A stretch of DNA of 64,000 nt from Apiotrichum sp. Y4204. Its lineage: Eukaryota > Basidiomycota > Tremellomycetes > Trichosporonales > Trichosporonaceae. The notes beneath the pieces are model-generated. The model was given only the letters and a program-made list of their open reading frames with translations, was not told where the DNA came from and made no database searches. Position numbers and translations under genes: made by a program. Where the stretch lies: the NCBI GenBank assembly GCA_025531455.1, contig JAMYHL010000059.1:124001-188000 (forward strand), in the 5' to 3' direction. Positions 55,979 through 64,000 of the stretch are shown here, in pieces. The number at the start of each line of letters is the position of its first letter. Position 1 is the first letter of the stretch.

Positions 55979-57636
55979 ATGACCGTCTCCCCGCAGATCA
56001 AGGACAAGGCCTTCATTGACGGCAAGTGGGTTGCCGCCGGCAGCGGCGCCACCTTCGATGTCACCAGTGAGTGTCGGACGAGTGGAGCGAGAAAGAACGG
56101 CCTGCCACGGAAGTGGAATGGCTCGAGTTTTCTGCTCTCCGCCATCTGTTGAGATCACGCACTGACGGCAGACCCCGCCACCGGCGAGGTTATCGGCAAG
56201 GTCCCCGACCTCTCCAAGGACGAGGTCCTCAACGCCGTCAAGGCCGCTGAGAACGCTTTCCCGTCGTGGTCGGCCACTCCCCCCAAGGTGAGTGTGAAAA
56301 GGAGTGTGTGAGGCGCCGTACCGCTATGCGATCCTCGGACCTATGCGCGCCCACACAAGAGTGAGGAATGTCCCTAACCCCACAGACCCGCCAGGACATC
56401 CTCATGAAGTTCTTCAACCTCATGATGGACCGCACCGAGGAGCTCTCGCGCCTCATCACCATGGAGAACGGCAAGCCGCTCGCCGACGCGACCACCGAGC
56501 ACAAGTACTCGGCGTCGTTCCTTGAGTGGTTCGCTGCCGAGGCCGTGCGCACCTACGGCGATGTCATCCCCTCGACCATCCCCGGTGCCCGCAACATTGT
56601 CATCAAGCAGCCGGTCGGTGTTGTCGGTATCATCACCCCCTGGAACTTCCCCTCGGCCATGATCACCCGCAAGATCGCCCCCGCTCTCGCTGCCGGCTGC
56701 ACCTGTGTGATCAAGGCGCCCTCTGACACACCCCTCTCCGCCCTTGCCCTCATGGAGATTGCCGAGCAGGCCGGTGTCCCCGCCGGTGTCCTCAACCTCG
56801 TCACCTCCAAGAACTCGCGCATGGTCGCCGAGGTCCTCTGCGAGCACCCCGTCATCAAGAAGATCTCGTTCACTGGCTCGACCGGCGTCGGCAAGCAGCT
56901 CATGCAGCAGTCGTCGTCGACCCTCAAGAAACTCTCGTTCGAGCTCGGCGGCAACGCCCCCTTCATTGTCTTTGACGACGCCGACATTGACGCCGCCGTT
57001 GCCGGTGCCGTCATTGCCAAGTTCCGCTCCTCGGGACAGACCTGCGTTTGCGCCAACCGCCTCTACATCCAGGCCGGTGTCTACGACGAGTTCACCAAGA
57101 AGCTCGGCGAGGCTGTCAGCAACTTCAAGGTCGGCAACGGTCTCGAGAAGGGCATCACCCACGGTCCGCTCATCCACAACCGCGCCGTCGCCAAGGTCCA
57201 GGAGCACGTCGACGACGCTGTCTCCAAGGGCGCCAAGGTGCTTGTCGGCGGAAAGGCCGGCAAGGGCAACTTCTTCGAGCCCACCGTCCTTGTTGACGTC
57301 CCCGTCTCTGCCCAGGTCTCCAAGGACGAGACATTCGGCCCCCTTGCCCCCTGCTTCAAGTTTGAGACCGAGGAGGAGGTCATCAAGCTTGCCAACGACA
57401 CCGAGTTCGGCCTTGCCGGTTACTTCTACTCGCGCGACGTTGGCCGCGTCTGGCGTGTTTCCGAGGCCCTTGAGGTCGGCATGGTCTGCTCCAACTCGGG
57501 CATCCTCTCGCAGGCCACCATTCCTTTCGGCGGCATCAAGGAGTCGGGCTTTGGCAAGGAGGGCTCCAAATACGGCATGGACGACTACCAGATCGTGAAG
57601 CTTGTGCTCATGGGATCGCTGGGCACGACGTACTAG
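55979..57636 (+). CDS. Succinate-semialdehyde dehydrogenase-type aldehyde dehydrogenase
   Basis: The exons are 55979-56066, 56172-56287 and 56386-57636, giving 484 residues. It oxidises an aldehyde to an acid with NAD(P)+; similarity to SSADH is suggested by the NPATGEVIGKVP start, GKPLADATTEHKYSASFLEWFAAEA and the GGIKESGFGKEGSKYGMDDY end. Active-site residues are present: Glu254 in FELGGNAP and Cys288 in GQTCVCANR; GSTGVG binds the cofactor. SSADH acts in the GABA route. Codon use is strongly biased to C-ending codons, consistent with high expression. The start fits the conserved beginning of the family. Confidence 0.93.
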
Positions 57637-58235
57637 AGATATCGCATAGGACTGTACAGTATTAGCTGTTTGTAGAGATGCAGAGGAGTAATCATGATTT
57701 TACACGCAAACCGCACTTGACGCCGAATTGCTCCGTAACGCGGCACGCTATGCATTCCGCACTTGGCCAGTAGTGACCTGACATGCATACGCGCATTCTC
57801 ACAAAGTTTTACATGCATAGCTGCAGGATTGCGGAAGATACAACAGATTCTGTGAGAGGGAGATGTGGGAAACAAGTGGTCACGAAGTGCCACCAAAGTG
57901 CCACATTCGCGATTGTGGCACCCAGACACTGATCGTCCACAAGTCCATTGACACTCCCCAACTTAACTCGGTGTCCAATTCATCACAGGCGAGTGCGTCT
58001 CAGATACAGATAAGAGGGCGAACCGAGACATGCATATGGTGAAGCCAGCTTAAAATCTGAAACGACCCAAGAAGGTAACAGAAATCAAGCTTGTCCTAAT
58101 GGGAATGAACGTGCTACTCGGAGGATATTTCCATCGACATTTCGCCAACGCGGCTCCGCTCCCATAGCTGCGCACCGCATCCAACTGCTGAGTAAAAGGT
58201 GTGTTTTTTTTTGGCACCCGTCATCGCAGGAGCCG
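57637..58235. other. Convergent intergenic 600 bp
   Basis: Holds the 3' side of the dehydrogenase gene and of the unrecognised minus-strand gene. AT-richer than its surroundings; nothing recognised. Confidence 0.45.
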
Positions 58236-58802
58236 CTACCTAAAGGACATGTTGGAAGTCGAGAGACTCATGTACCATCTCAAGGCGACCTCAAAGTACC
58301 GGGTTCCCCGTGCGCCCGTCTTGGCGGGCCCTCCCCTCGTGCCGGCCGCGCCCGTCGCGGCCGTCGCGCCCATGCCCGTCTTGCCCGTTGTGTCCGTCTT
58401 GCCCGTTGTGTTCGTCGTGCGCCAGCGGCACTTCTTTCCGCCGTCATGCTCCCAATGAGTGCCACCAAAGTTCTCTGCGGTTACTTCGTGGCTAAAAACA
58501 ACGGCGGTGGCAATTTCCCTCCGCTGCTTGCCACGGAGAACATAAATGAGGAGGAATGCTTGATGTTGATTCTGCGGCTGTCCAAGAACTGACCTCAATT
58601 CACTGATCTTGATCGCACAGTCAAGGTGGTATCCGGTTGCCGCTCTCCAGATGGGCCATGTTGTGTTAAAGAACTGCTCAATGTGGGTAATGCTGTACCA
58701 AACCTCAGGCAGAGGGAACGAGTAGCTGCATACCCGGGCGTTCAGCCCATTGCTTGTGCTGTAGATGGCCGCGATCATCATGGATTCGCAAACTTGCTTC
58801 AT
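58236..58802 (-). CDS. Unrecognised protein, related to sequence at 37.4-37.9 kb
   Basis: A single open frame from the ATG at 58802 codes for 188 residues, but introns are possible. I do not recognise a family. The N-terminal half is hydrophobic-aromatic (YSITHIEQFFNTTWPIW) with three Cys; the middle reads KQRREIATAVVFSHEV, then EHDGGKKCRWR; the C-terminal part is rich in Thr, Gly and Ala (TTGKTD, TTGKTGMG repeats). Blocks of this sequence recur, diverged, at 37.4-37.9 kb on plus. Shared blocks with different lengths between them point to a family rather than chance. The next gene upstream on the same strand ends at 58963, close by. Confidence 0.35.
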   Translation of the reverse strand: MKQVCESMMIAAIYSTSNGLNARVCSYSFPLPEVWYSITHIEQFFNTTWPIWRAATGYHLDCAIKISELRSVLGQPQNQHQAFLLIYVLRGKQRREIATAVVFSHEVTAENFGGTHWEHDGGKKCRWRTTNTTGKTDTTGKTGMGATAATGAAGTRGGPAKTGARGTRYFEVALRWYMSLSTSNMSFR

Positions 58803-58962
58803 GCAGAGAACTGATAAGCTCAAGCGCGTCAACCAACGCTGCCACTGGACTGACTGCTACTCAAATGTACGGTTTGAAAGTGGATGCGTGGCATACAGGC
58901 TACAAGCGGGGTAATGTGTCTACAAGCTCTGAGGTTTTGGGATACAGCGTCGTGGTGTGCGT

Positions 58963-60045
58963 TTAGTCGAGGTCGAGGTTGTCATTGTTGTCGTTGTCCT
59001 GGACGTCCTCCCAGTCGTCGTCGTTGTCAACAGAGTCGCGCTTGCGGAGCTCCTCGGGGGCATCCTCGGGGACATCCTCCTCAGTGGCATCCTCCTCAGA
59101 GGCATCCTCCTCGAGGGTGTCCTCCTCGGCAGCGGGGTCCTCGTCGGCGGCGGCGTCCTCGGAGGCGGGGTCCTCGGCAGCAGGGTCCTCGCCCTCAGCG
59201 CCCTCCTCGCCCTCAGCGCCCTCCTCGCCCTCAGCGCCCTCAGCGCCCTCCTCGGCAGCGCCCTCCTCAGCGGTACCGTCCTCGCCGGTGCCGGTGCCCT
59301 CCTCGCCAGTGCCGGTGCCGCCCATGCCGCCCAGACCGCCCATACCCATCCCCATACCGGTACCCATGCCATAGCCGCCGCCCATGCCGCTGTACGCCAA
59401 ACTGTTCGCAAGACCGCCGAGGCGGCCGCCCCCGCTGGAAACCTTGGGTGGCTTCGGCGTCTTGTTGCACTTGCGGCCCTTGCACGGCTTGCCGTTGGCG
59501 TCGAGCTGCTGAGGCTTGCAATTCTTGCCCTTGCACTTCTTGCCGGTCTTGCCGGTCTTGCCGGTCTTGCCGGTCTTGCCAAGCTTGCCAGGCTTCTTGC
59601 CGGTCTTGCCAAGCTTGCCAGGTTTCTTGCCGGTCTTGCCAAGCTTGCCAGGCTTCTTGCCCGTCTTGCCAACCTTGCCAGGCTTCTTGCGGTTCGGAGC
59701 GAGCGGCTTGCCCTTGCAGTTCTTGCCCTTGCACGGCTTCGGCTTGCTGGCGCTACCCAGGCCGGTCTTGGGGCGCGTGGGGGTCTTGGGCTTCTTGGGC
59801 TTCTTGCCGAGCTTCGGGCGGGGCTTGCTAAGCTTGCCGGGGGGCTTGCGAATCTTGGAACGGGACGAGCCACCCTTACGACCGCCGAGACGGAGGCCGC
59901 GGTCCTCGAGGTAGTGGCCGTGCTGGGCGGAGAGGCCCGAGTCGGGGGTATCGAGGGCGGAGCCGTCCGTGTCGGCGACGGGGGCGGACGTGATGCCGGT
60001 CGCGAGGACGGCGAGGACGCCAAAGAGGAGAGTGTTGAGCTTCAT
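58963..60045 (-). CDS. Secreted polyampholyte repeat protein (Lys/Gly/Pro repeats, then acidic tail)
   Basis: A single exon codes for 360 residues; the TATATAAA on minus (60240-60233) fits as promoter. Residues 1-20 are a signal peptide ending ITSA. A basic block follows (residues ~50-210) with decapeptide repeats GKTGKKPGKL (about four, then shorter GKT repeats) and three Cys pairs of the type CKGKxCK. Then comes a Gly/Met-rich segment (GMGTGMGMGMGG), then a strongly acidic part (EEGAEGEEGAEGED and EEDASEEDAT), with a dibasic LRKR site near residue 337. The opposite charges within one chain suggest phase separation, adhesion or binding of polysaccharide or metal; all inference. No known family is recognised. 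Confidence 0.75.
   Translation of the reverse strand: MKLNTLLFGVLAVLATGITSAPVADTDGSALDTPDSGLSAQHGHYLEDRGLRLGGRKGGSSRSKIRKPPGKLSKPRPKLGKKPKKPKTPTRPKTGLGSASKPKPCKGKNCKGKPLAPNRKKPGKVGKTGKKPGKLGKTGKKPGKLGKTGKKPGKLGKTGKTGKTGKTGKKCKGKNCKPQQLDANGKPCKGRKCNKTPKPPKVSSGGGRLGGLANSLAYSGMGGGYGMGTGMGMGMGGLGGMGGTGTGEEGTGTGEDGTAEEGAAEEGAEGAEGEEGAEGEEGAEGEDPAAEDPASEDAAADEDPAAEEDTLEEDASEEDATEEDVPEDAPEELRKRDSVDNDDDWEDVQDNDNNDNLDLD
59560..59699 (-). repeat. Coding tandem repeat (GKTGKKPGKL) in secreted protein
   Basis: The 30-bp unit (on minus GGCAAGACCGGCAAGAAGCC-TGGCAAGCTT) is repeated about 3-4 times with few changes, plus shorter 12-bp GGCAAGACC-type units towards 59540. The length is a multiple of three, so copy number changes keep frame. 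Confidence 0.75.
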
Positions 60046-61506
60046 CGTAGAGTGGACGAGTTGGAGTTGGTGTTGGTGCAGAGGAGCGAGGTCTGTCGAA
60101 AACCGTGTAAAAAAGAGTGTGAATGAGTGTGGGGAGGAGCAGACCTGCTGTCCTGTTTGGTTAGAAGTGAAGTGAGGAGGGTGAGGAACGAGTCAATCGT
60201 TGATGGGGTTGAAAGGCCTCCCGGGGTCGTGGTTTATATACCATATTTTTGGGTCTGGTCTGGGTGGAGATTGAGTATGGTGAGCTGTAGCCGTGGTGAG
60301 AGTCATGGCTACCTCTGATTCTTTTGCGGTGCCAGCTGACCGGATCGTGAAGTGTGCTGACGAGAAAGAGAGGCTGTCCCGTGCGTGCAGGAGGCGCTTG
60401 GCGGTCGTGCGGGAGTGCGATGTGATAGCGTACCCCTGGCAGTCGAGATTGCAGTGAGAGTGGTGAGAGTGAAAGAACGAGAGCGTCACATCCCTGCACA
60501 CTGCCTCTCGTTTCACGACATCACTGCAAACTCACCTTCCTGGCCAATGGCGCGTCGGATCACAATCTAGAAGATCTCGGGCAGCACATCATCGCCCGGC
60601 TGTTGTGATAAGCTTATGCTTGGCCGCACACTGCACACTGTGCACCGCCAAGGTGTGCTGTATACGGTACTGTGCGGGATTGCTGGAGAAATGAAAGAAC
60701 CTGTGCAGCATCGTTTCGTTTCTCAGTGCACACCTCAAACATCTGGGGAAAGCAACTGCGCGTGAAGCAACACCTTTGTCCCATGGCCAGAACGCGTCCA
60801 CCCCGCTTCCCGTGTCGCGTTTCGTCTCGTCACAGTGCAGTGTAGAGCAGTACACGCAGTACAGGCAACGATGCGTGCCTGTAGTCCTGCGATGCAGCAG
60901 CGCATCAGCGACCCATGATATCAGTACTAAGTGAGCAAAACATACTTATGAGTGTGACGTTTCAGAACTTCAGATGGCAAAGCGCTCTAAAGCGCTCCAT
61001 CTGCGGCTTGCGATGCGCGCGGCAACCTCGCGGCGCGCGGAACTGCGGATGTCGCTATCAGAACTGCAAATGTGGTCATGTCGTACCGACGCGTACCGAC
61101 GCGTACGGACGTACGGACGCTAGGCGCCAAGCGGGTACATACTACAGTACACCCCCTGTTTTTCTCCGTGTGCTGCATGTTCTTCGGTTTCCCAACACAG
61201 CCCGTGACTTACCCACTCAGCAATGCACCTCTTTGAGTTGGAGGCAGTGGAACGCAGCACAGAGTCGGTACAAAACACCACATAGCGCACAATGTACCGC
61301 TGCGTCCTCACAGTGCGATCCTGTCCGCATGGTGTGACGGGAGGCATTAGAGTTGTAAACGGTCGCCGCGAACACCCTCTGAACAGGCGCCCAGAACACT
61401 GCACAAAACCGCCAGTCCGACCATCACAGCACACTGTCACATCACTGAGGCTCTGAACCTGTGCATCCCCCGTCCGTACCTCGACACGCCCCTCTTCACT
61501 ACTGTA
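60046..61506. other. 1.46-kb intergenic between two minus-strand genes
   Basis: It contains the promoter of the secreted repeat gene (TATATAAA near 60237) and the 3' side of the sugar-transporter-like gene. ACGCGTACGGACGTACGGACG-type short repeats occur near 61091. No gene is recognised. Confidence 0.45.
60233..60240 (-). promoter_or_regulatory. TATA box of secreted repeat-protein gene
   Basis: Read on minus it is TATATAAA, about 190 bp upstream of the ATG at 60045, which leaves room for a 5' leader. Confidence 0.4.
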
Positions 61507-63375
61507 CTACTGTTTCGCCTTTTCACTGCTTCCCAACAGGCCAAACTCGTCAACATGGGCTTTCGCAAACTTGCGGGCCGGGACTCGCGCAGCGAACAGC
61601 GCGTCGAGCTCGCCGTAGCTCCGTCCCTTGGTCTCGGGTAGACGGAAGTAGCAGTATGCTGTTCCCAAGAGGTTTGTGCCGAGGAAGAAGAAGCCGCAGC
61701 GCGCGCCCCATCCCCACGCGTTCGTGTTGACCATGCGTGGCGTCAGCTGGTTATTGATGATCCCCGAGACGAGGTACGCCGTGCGTGCCGCCACGACGGT
61801 CGGCGCGCGCACGTCCGCAGCCGGGAGCTCCGCCACGATCGTGTAGCATGTCGGCCCAACCGTACATGCAAACGTCAGGTTGAAGACGAGCATAATAGTG
61901 GCAACGCCGTACGACACTCCCGAATGCTTCGTGAAACACCCCAGCACGCCCATGATCCCCAGTTCCAGCGCCATCAGCATCTGCCCGACGAGATAGATGC
62001 GCCGCCGGCCAAAGCGCCCCATCCCAAACCACACGAGGATCGTGCCGAGCACGAGCATGCCGTACGACCCGAGATTCACGTCGAACGCCTGGTCGGTGGT
62101 CATCCCCTCCGCCTGCAGGAACGTCGTCGCGTACCCCGTCATCGGCCGGCCGCACCAGTACTGCATCGACCACACGACACATACCTGTGGCGGTTAGTGA
62201 GCCCGTTGGCGGCTACGCACAATCTCGAGGCGGCGGAGGTTGGTCCCGCGGAACATGTTCCAGATACTGTGTCCGCGCTTTCCCTGTTTCTCCATCTCGT
62301 GTGTGTGCTGCATGAGCGCGACGCGGCCGTCGAGGTCGGCTTCTGAAAAGTGTCCCGGGACAGCGGTGCAGCGAATGGAACGCTTCGCCGCCTCGACCTG
62401 TCCGGTGCGCACGAGGAACCACGGGCTTTCGGGGCAGAAGAGGCCGCCGATGAGTAGTGGGACAGGCCACACCCATTGCAGCATGAGCGGGAGACGCCAC
62501 GAGTGGTTGCCCGCCATGTGGAGCGTGCCGCGCGCGACGCCTGCGCCAATGAAGAGGCCTGGTGTCAGACGGAGAATGTAGTTGAGATGTCACATACCGA
62601 TGGCCCAGCAGATGTTGACAAAGCTGGTTAGGAAAGGCCGCAGCGGCATTGGACAGATCTCGGCGGCGTACGTCGTCGTGAGCGTCTGGAAGACACCCCA
62701 CGGCACGCCGCAGAGGAGCTGTGCACCAAGCAAGTGTGGCAGCGTCCGCGCAAACACGGGGAGGAAAATGGTCCCCACCATCATCACCATCGCCGCGACA
62801 TATGTCCTCCGCGACCCAAAGGTGTATTGTGCCCAGCCGTTAATCTGGAGTCAGCGCTCTCAGCTCATCTCACACTGCATGCCTCCATGGTCCACCCCAA
62901 CGCGACTCACAGCCAGCCCCACAATCTCGCCCGCCAATGCACCGTTCGTAAGTGCTGCCTGCCAGTTGGCCGGGACCGTGCGCTTGCCGTCCGCGCCGAG
63001 CGTGCCAAACTGCTGACGAAACGACGGCTGGCCAAAGAAGGACGTGAGCTGGCATGAGTACGAGTACGCGTCAGAGCTGCTAGCATACCAGCACAATGTC
63101 ATACCCTGATGGTTAGTCTGTTCCCTGCAGTGCTTTGCTGCCGCATTCCACACACCTTCCATGATGAGCGCGACGGACAGCATCATCGACCAGAGCATGC
63201 CACGCCAGTAGATGCGCACCGCCTGGCGCACGGGCATGACCTTCTCGGCCTCGACCGCCGCCTGCGCCTTTTCGACCAGGCCGTCATCGAACACCGGCGA
63301 GTCGAGATCCTTCAGGTCTGCCGGGGGTGGCTTGCCCGCGCTGGCTCCAATGGTGGAGCGGCGTGCGCGTGCCAT
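61507..63375 (-). CDS. MFS sugar transporter-like protein, 6 exons including a 17-nt microexon
   Basis: The exons are 63375-63156, 63105-63089 (17 nt), 63048-62911, 62844-62598, 62558-62221 and 62184-61507, giving 545 residues. The 17-nt exon encodes most of the conserved EGYDIVL at helix 1, so it is needed for function. Further marks are SFFGQPSFRQQFG, WQAALTNGALAGEIVGL, INGWAQYTFGSRR, PESPWFLVRTGQ and RLPETKGRSYGELDALF, the last a sugar-porter signature. It resembles fungal alpha-glucoside/maltose permeases by its N-terminal QAAVEAEKVMPVRQAVRIYW stretch. About 12 helices are expected. The sugar is unknown. Confidence 0.88.
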
Positions 63376-63660
63376 TGACAAGCTAGGTGCAGCTCGAGTC
63401 GGGAGTTGAAGCTCCTTGCGGCCTCTGGCACGGCGTCGCGTCGGCTCTCGTTCTCGAGCGGCAAGGCGTGATTGCCCCGGTACGCCAAGATCTACAGTAC
63501 CGCGGAGGAGGTGGCGCACGCGAAAGACTGGAACGGCGTGGAATGCTGGAAACCACCACGCGTGTCCGCTGCGATAGTCTAAATCTGGTTCAGAACGTTT
63601 GATAGAGCGATAAGGCAAAGTACATGCCGCAGCGAGACGCTTATCCGGTACTCGAGCAGG
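63376..63660. other. Intergenic near right edge
   Basis: Promoter of the sugar-transporter-like gene. Short frames only. Confidence 0.4.
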
Positions 63661-64000
63661 CTACTCGCTGCGGTCATCGTCTGGATCGCGCTCTGCTCCG
63701 CTCCGTGCGTTGCTCCGCATCCTTTGATCCTTGGACAACCATCTAAAACCGCGGAGAATTTTTTTTTTGGTGCGGTTTTTTAATATTTTTCCGTCTTTTT
63801 TTTGCAGTATTTTCACTGTTTTGCTTTTCTTTTTTGCTCTTTGAATGTCAGCCACCGGATCTCGGACACGACGTCTTCCGAGGAGGAAAGTGTCAGTGCC
63901 GAGTGCAGAGTCGGGGCGCTGTCCTGTAGCAGTACGCCAGCAAGCAGTGATGCGAGCATCAATTGAGTCTGAAGAGCCGGCTTCCACCTCGGACCGGGGG
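63661..64000 (-). CDS. Possible 3' end of an unrecognised gene leaving the right edge
   Basis: A minus frame is open from the right edge to a stop at 63661-63663, about 112 residues. It is rich in Lys and Arg (KKSKTVKILQKKDGKILKNR) and contains a long A/T-rich run in DNA, which also fits non-coding sequence. There is no recognisable domain. Listed because the frame continues off the window. Confidence 0.2.
   Translation of the reverse strand, partial: PRSEVEAGSSDSIDARITACWRTATGQRPDSALGTDTFLLGRRRVRDPVADIQRAKKKSKTVKILQKKDGKILKNRTKKKILRGFRWLSKDQRMRSNARSGAERDPDDDRSE

Noticed and set aside
56374..57207. 277-codon minus frame
   Set aside because: Antisense shadow of the SSADH gene, no domain.
58957..60126. 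389-codon plus-strand frame opposite the secreted repeat protein
   Set aside because: It mirrors the repeats of the minus-strand gene; the minus frame has a signal peptide and meaningful blocks.
1..64000. CRISPR array, bacterial operon or prophage
   Set aside because: The spliced genes and tRNA intron show a eukaryotic genome; no direct repeats with regular spacers were seen.

Overview
The window looks like a chromosomal segment of a basidiomycete yeast, probably Tremellomycetes and most likely the Trichosporonales. I infer this from moderately high GC, densely packed intron-rich genes with mostly 30-75 nt introns (GTGAGT/GTAAGT-like donors, CTRAY branch points such as CTGAC or CTAAC, AG acceptors), an intron-containing tRNA, and a gene set of fungal transporters, dehydrogenases, a Zn2Cys6 regulator and KY-type transglutaminase. 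No sequence search was possible, so the order is an inference. I rebuilt 24 multi- or single-exon genes by hand; in nearly every one the exon phases add up exactly to an open frame.

Layout. 1-495: 3' end of a low-complexity gene entering from the left. 0.8-4.5 kb: an SDR dehydrogenase (with a 6-nt microexon) and a proline-rich transglutaminase-like protein, both on minus. 6.2-9.9 kb: an amino-acid permease (+) converging on a 2-oxoglutarate/Fe(II) oxygenase (-). 10.9-13.5 kb: a large Ser/Pro-rich protein. 16.2-18.4 kb: an intron-bearing tRNA-Ala and an acyl-CoA ligase. 20.0-24.1 kb: a membrane-anchored SDR and an allantoate-permease-like MFS carrier. 25.6-29.5 kb: a complete PIF/Harbinger DNA transposon with inverted repeats and two convergent intact genes. 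32.2-36.9 kb: a small secreted beta-trefoil lectin-like protein, a nine-exon von Willebrand A protein and a quinone oxidoreductase. 38.0-40.0 kb: a monocarboxylate-type MFS carrier. 42.4-48.4 kb: a secreted class 3 lipase, then a divergent pair (PLP ammonia-lyase and class II aldolase) followed by a Zn2Cys6 regulator. 48.7-54.5 kb: a methyltransferase, an indoleamine 2,3-dioxygenase with a mitochondrial-type N terminus, and an alpha/beta hydrolase. 56.0-57.6 kb: succinate-semialdehyde-type dehydrogenase. 58.2-60.0 kb: an unrecognised gene and a striking secreted polyampholyte repeat protein. 61.5-63.4 kb: a sugar-transporter-type MFS protein with a 17-nt exon.

Functionally the segment is dominated by nutrient uptake and catabolism: amino acids, allantoate-like anions, monocarboxylates and sugars as possible imports, with ammonia-lyase, aldolase, IDO and SSADH acting on nitrogen and carbon compounds. 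The lyase/aldolase pair shares a 367-bp promoter with a Zn2Cys6 gene next door, so it could be a small regulated catabolic module. The most unusual items are the intact Harbinger element (with a 30-bp tandem array in one of its introns), the secreted polyampholyte, two diverged copies of an unrecognised sequence family (37.4 and 58.5 kb), and a set of extreme splicing features (6- and 17-nt exons, 30-33 nt introns that keep frame when retained, NAGNAG acceptors). Several 1-2.7 kb stretches hold nothing I can recognise and are listed as such.
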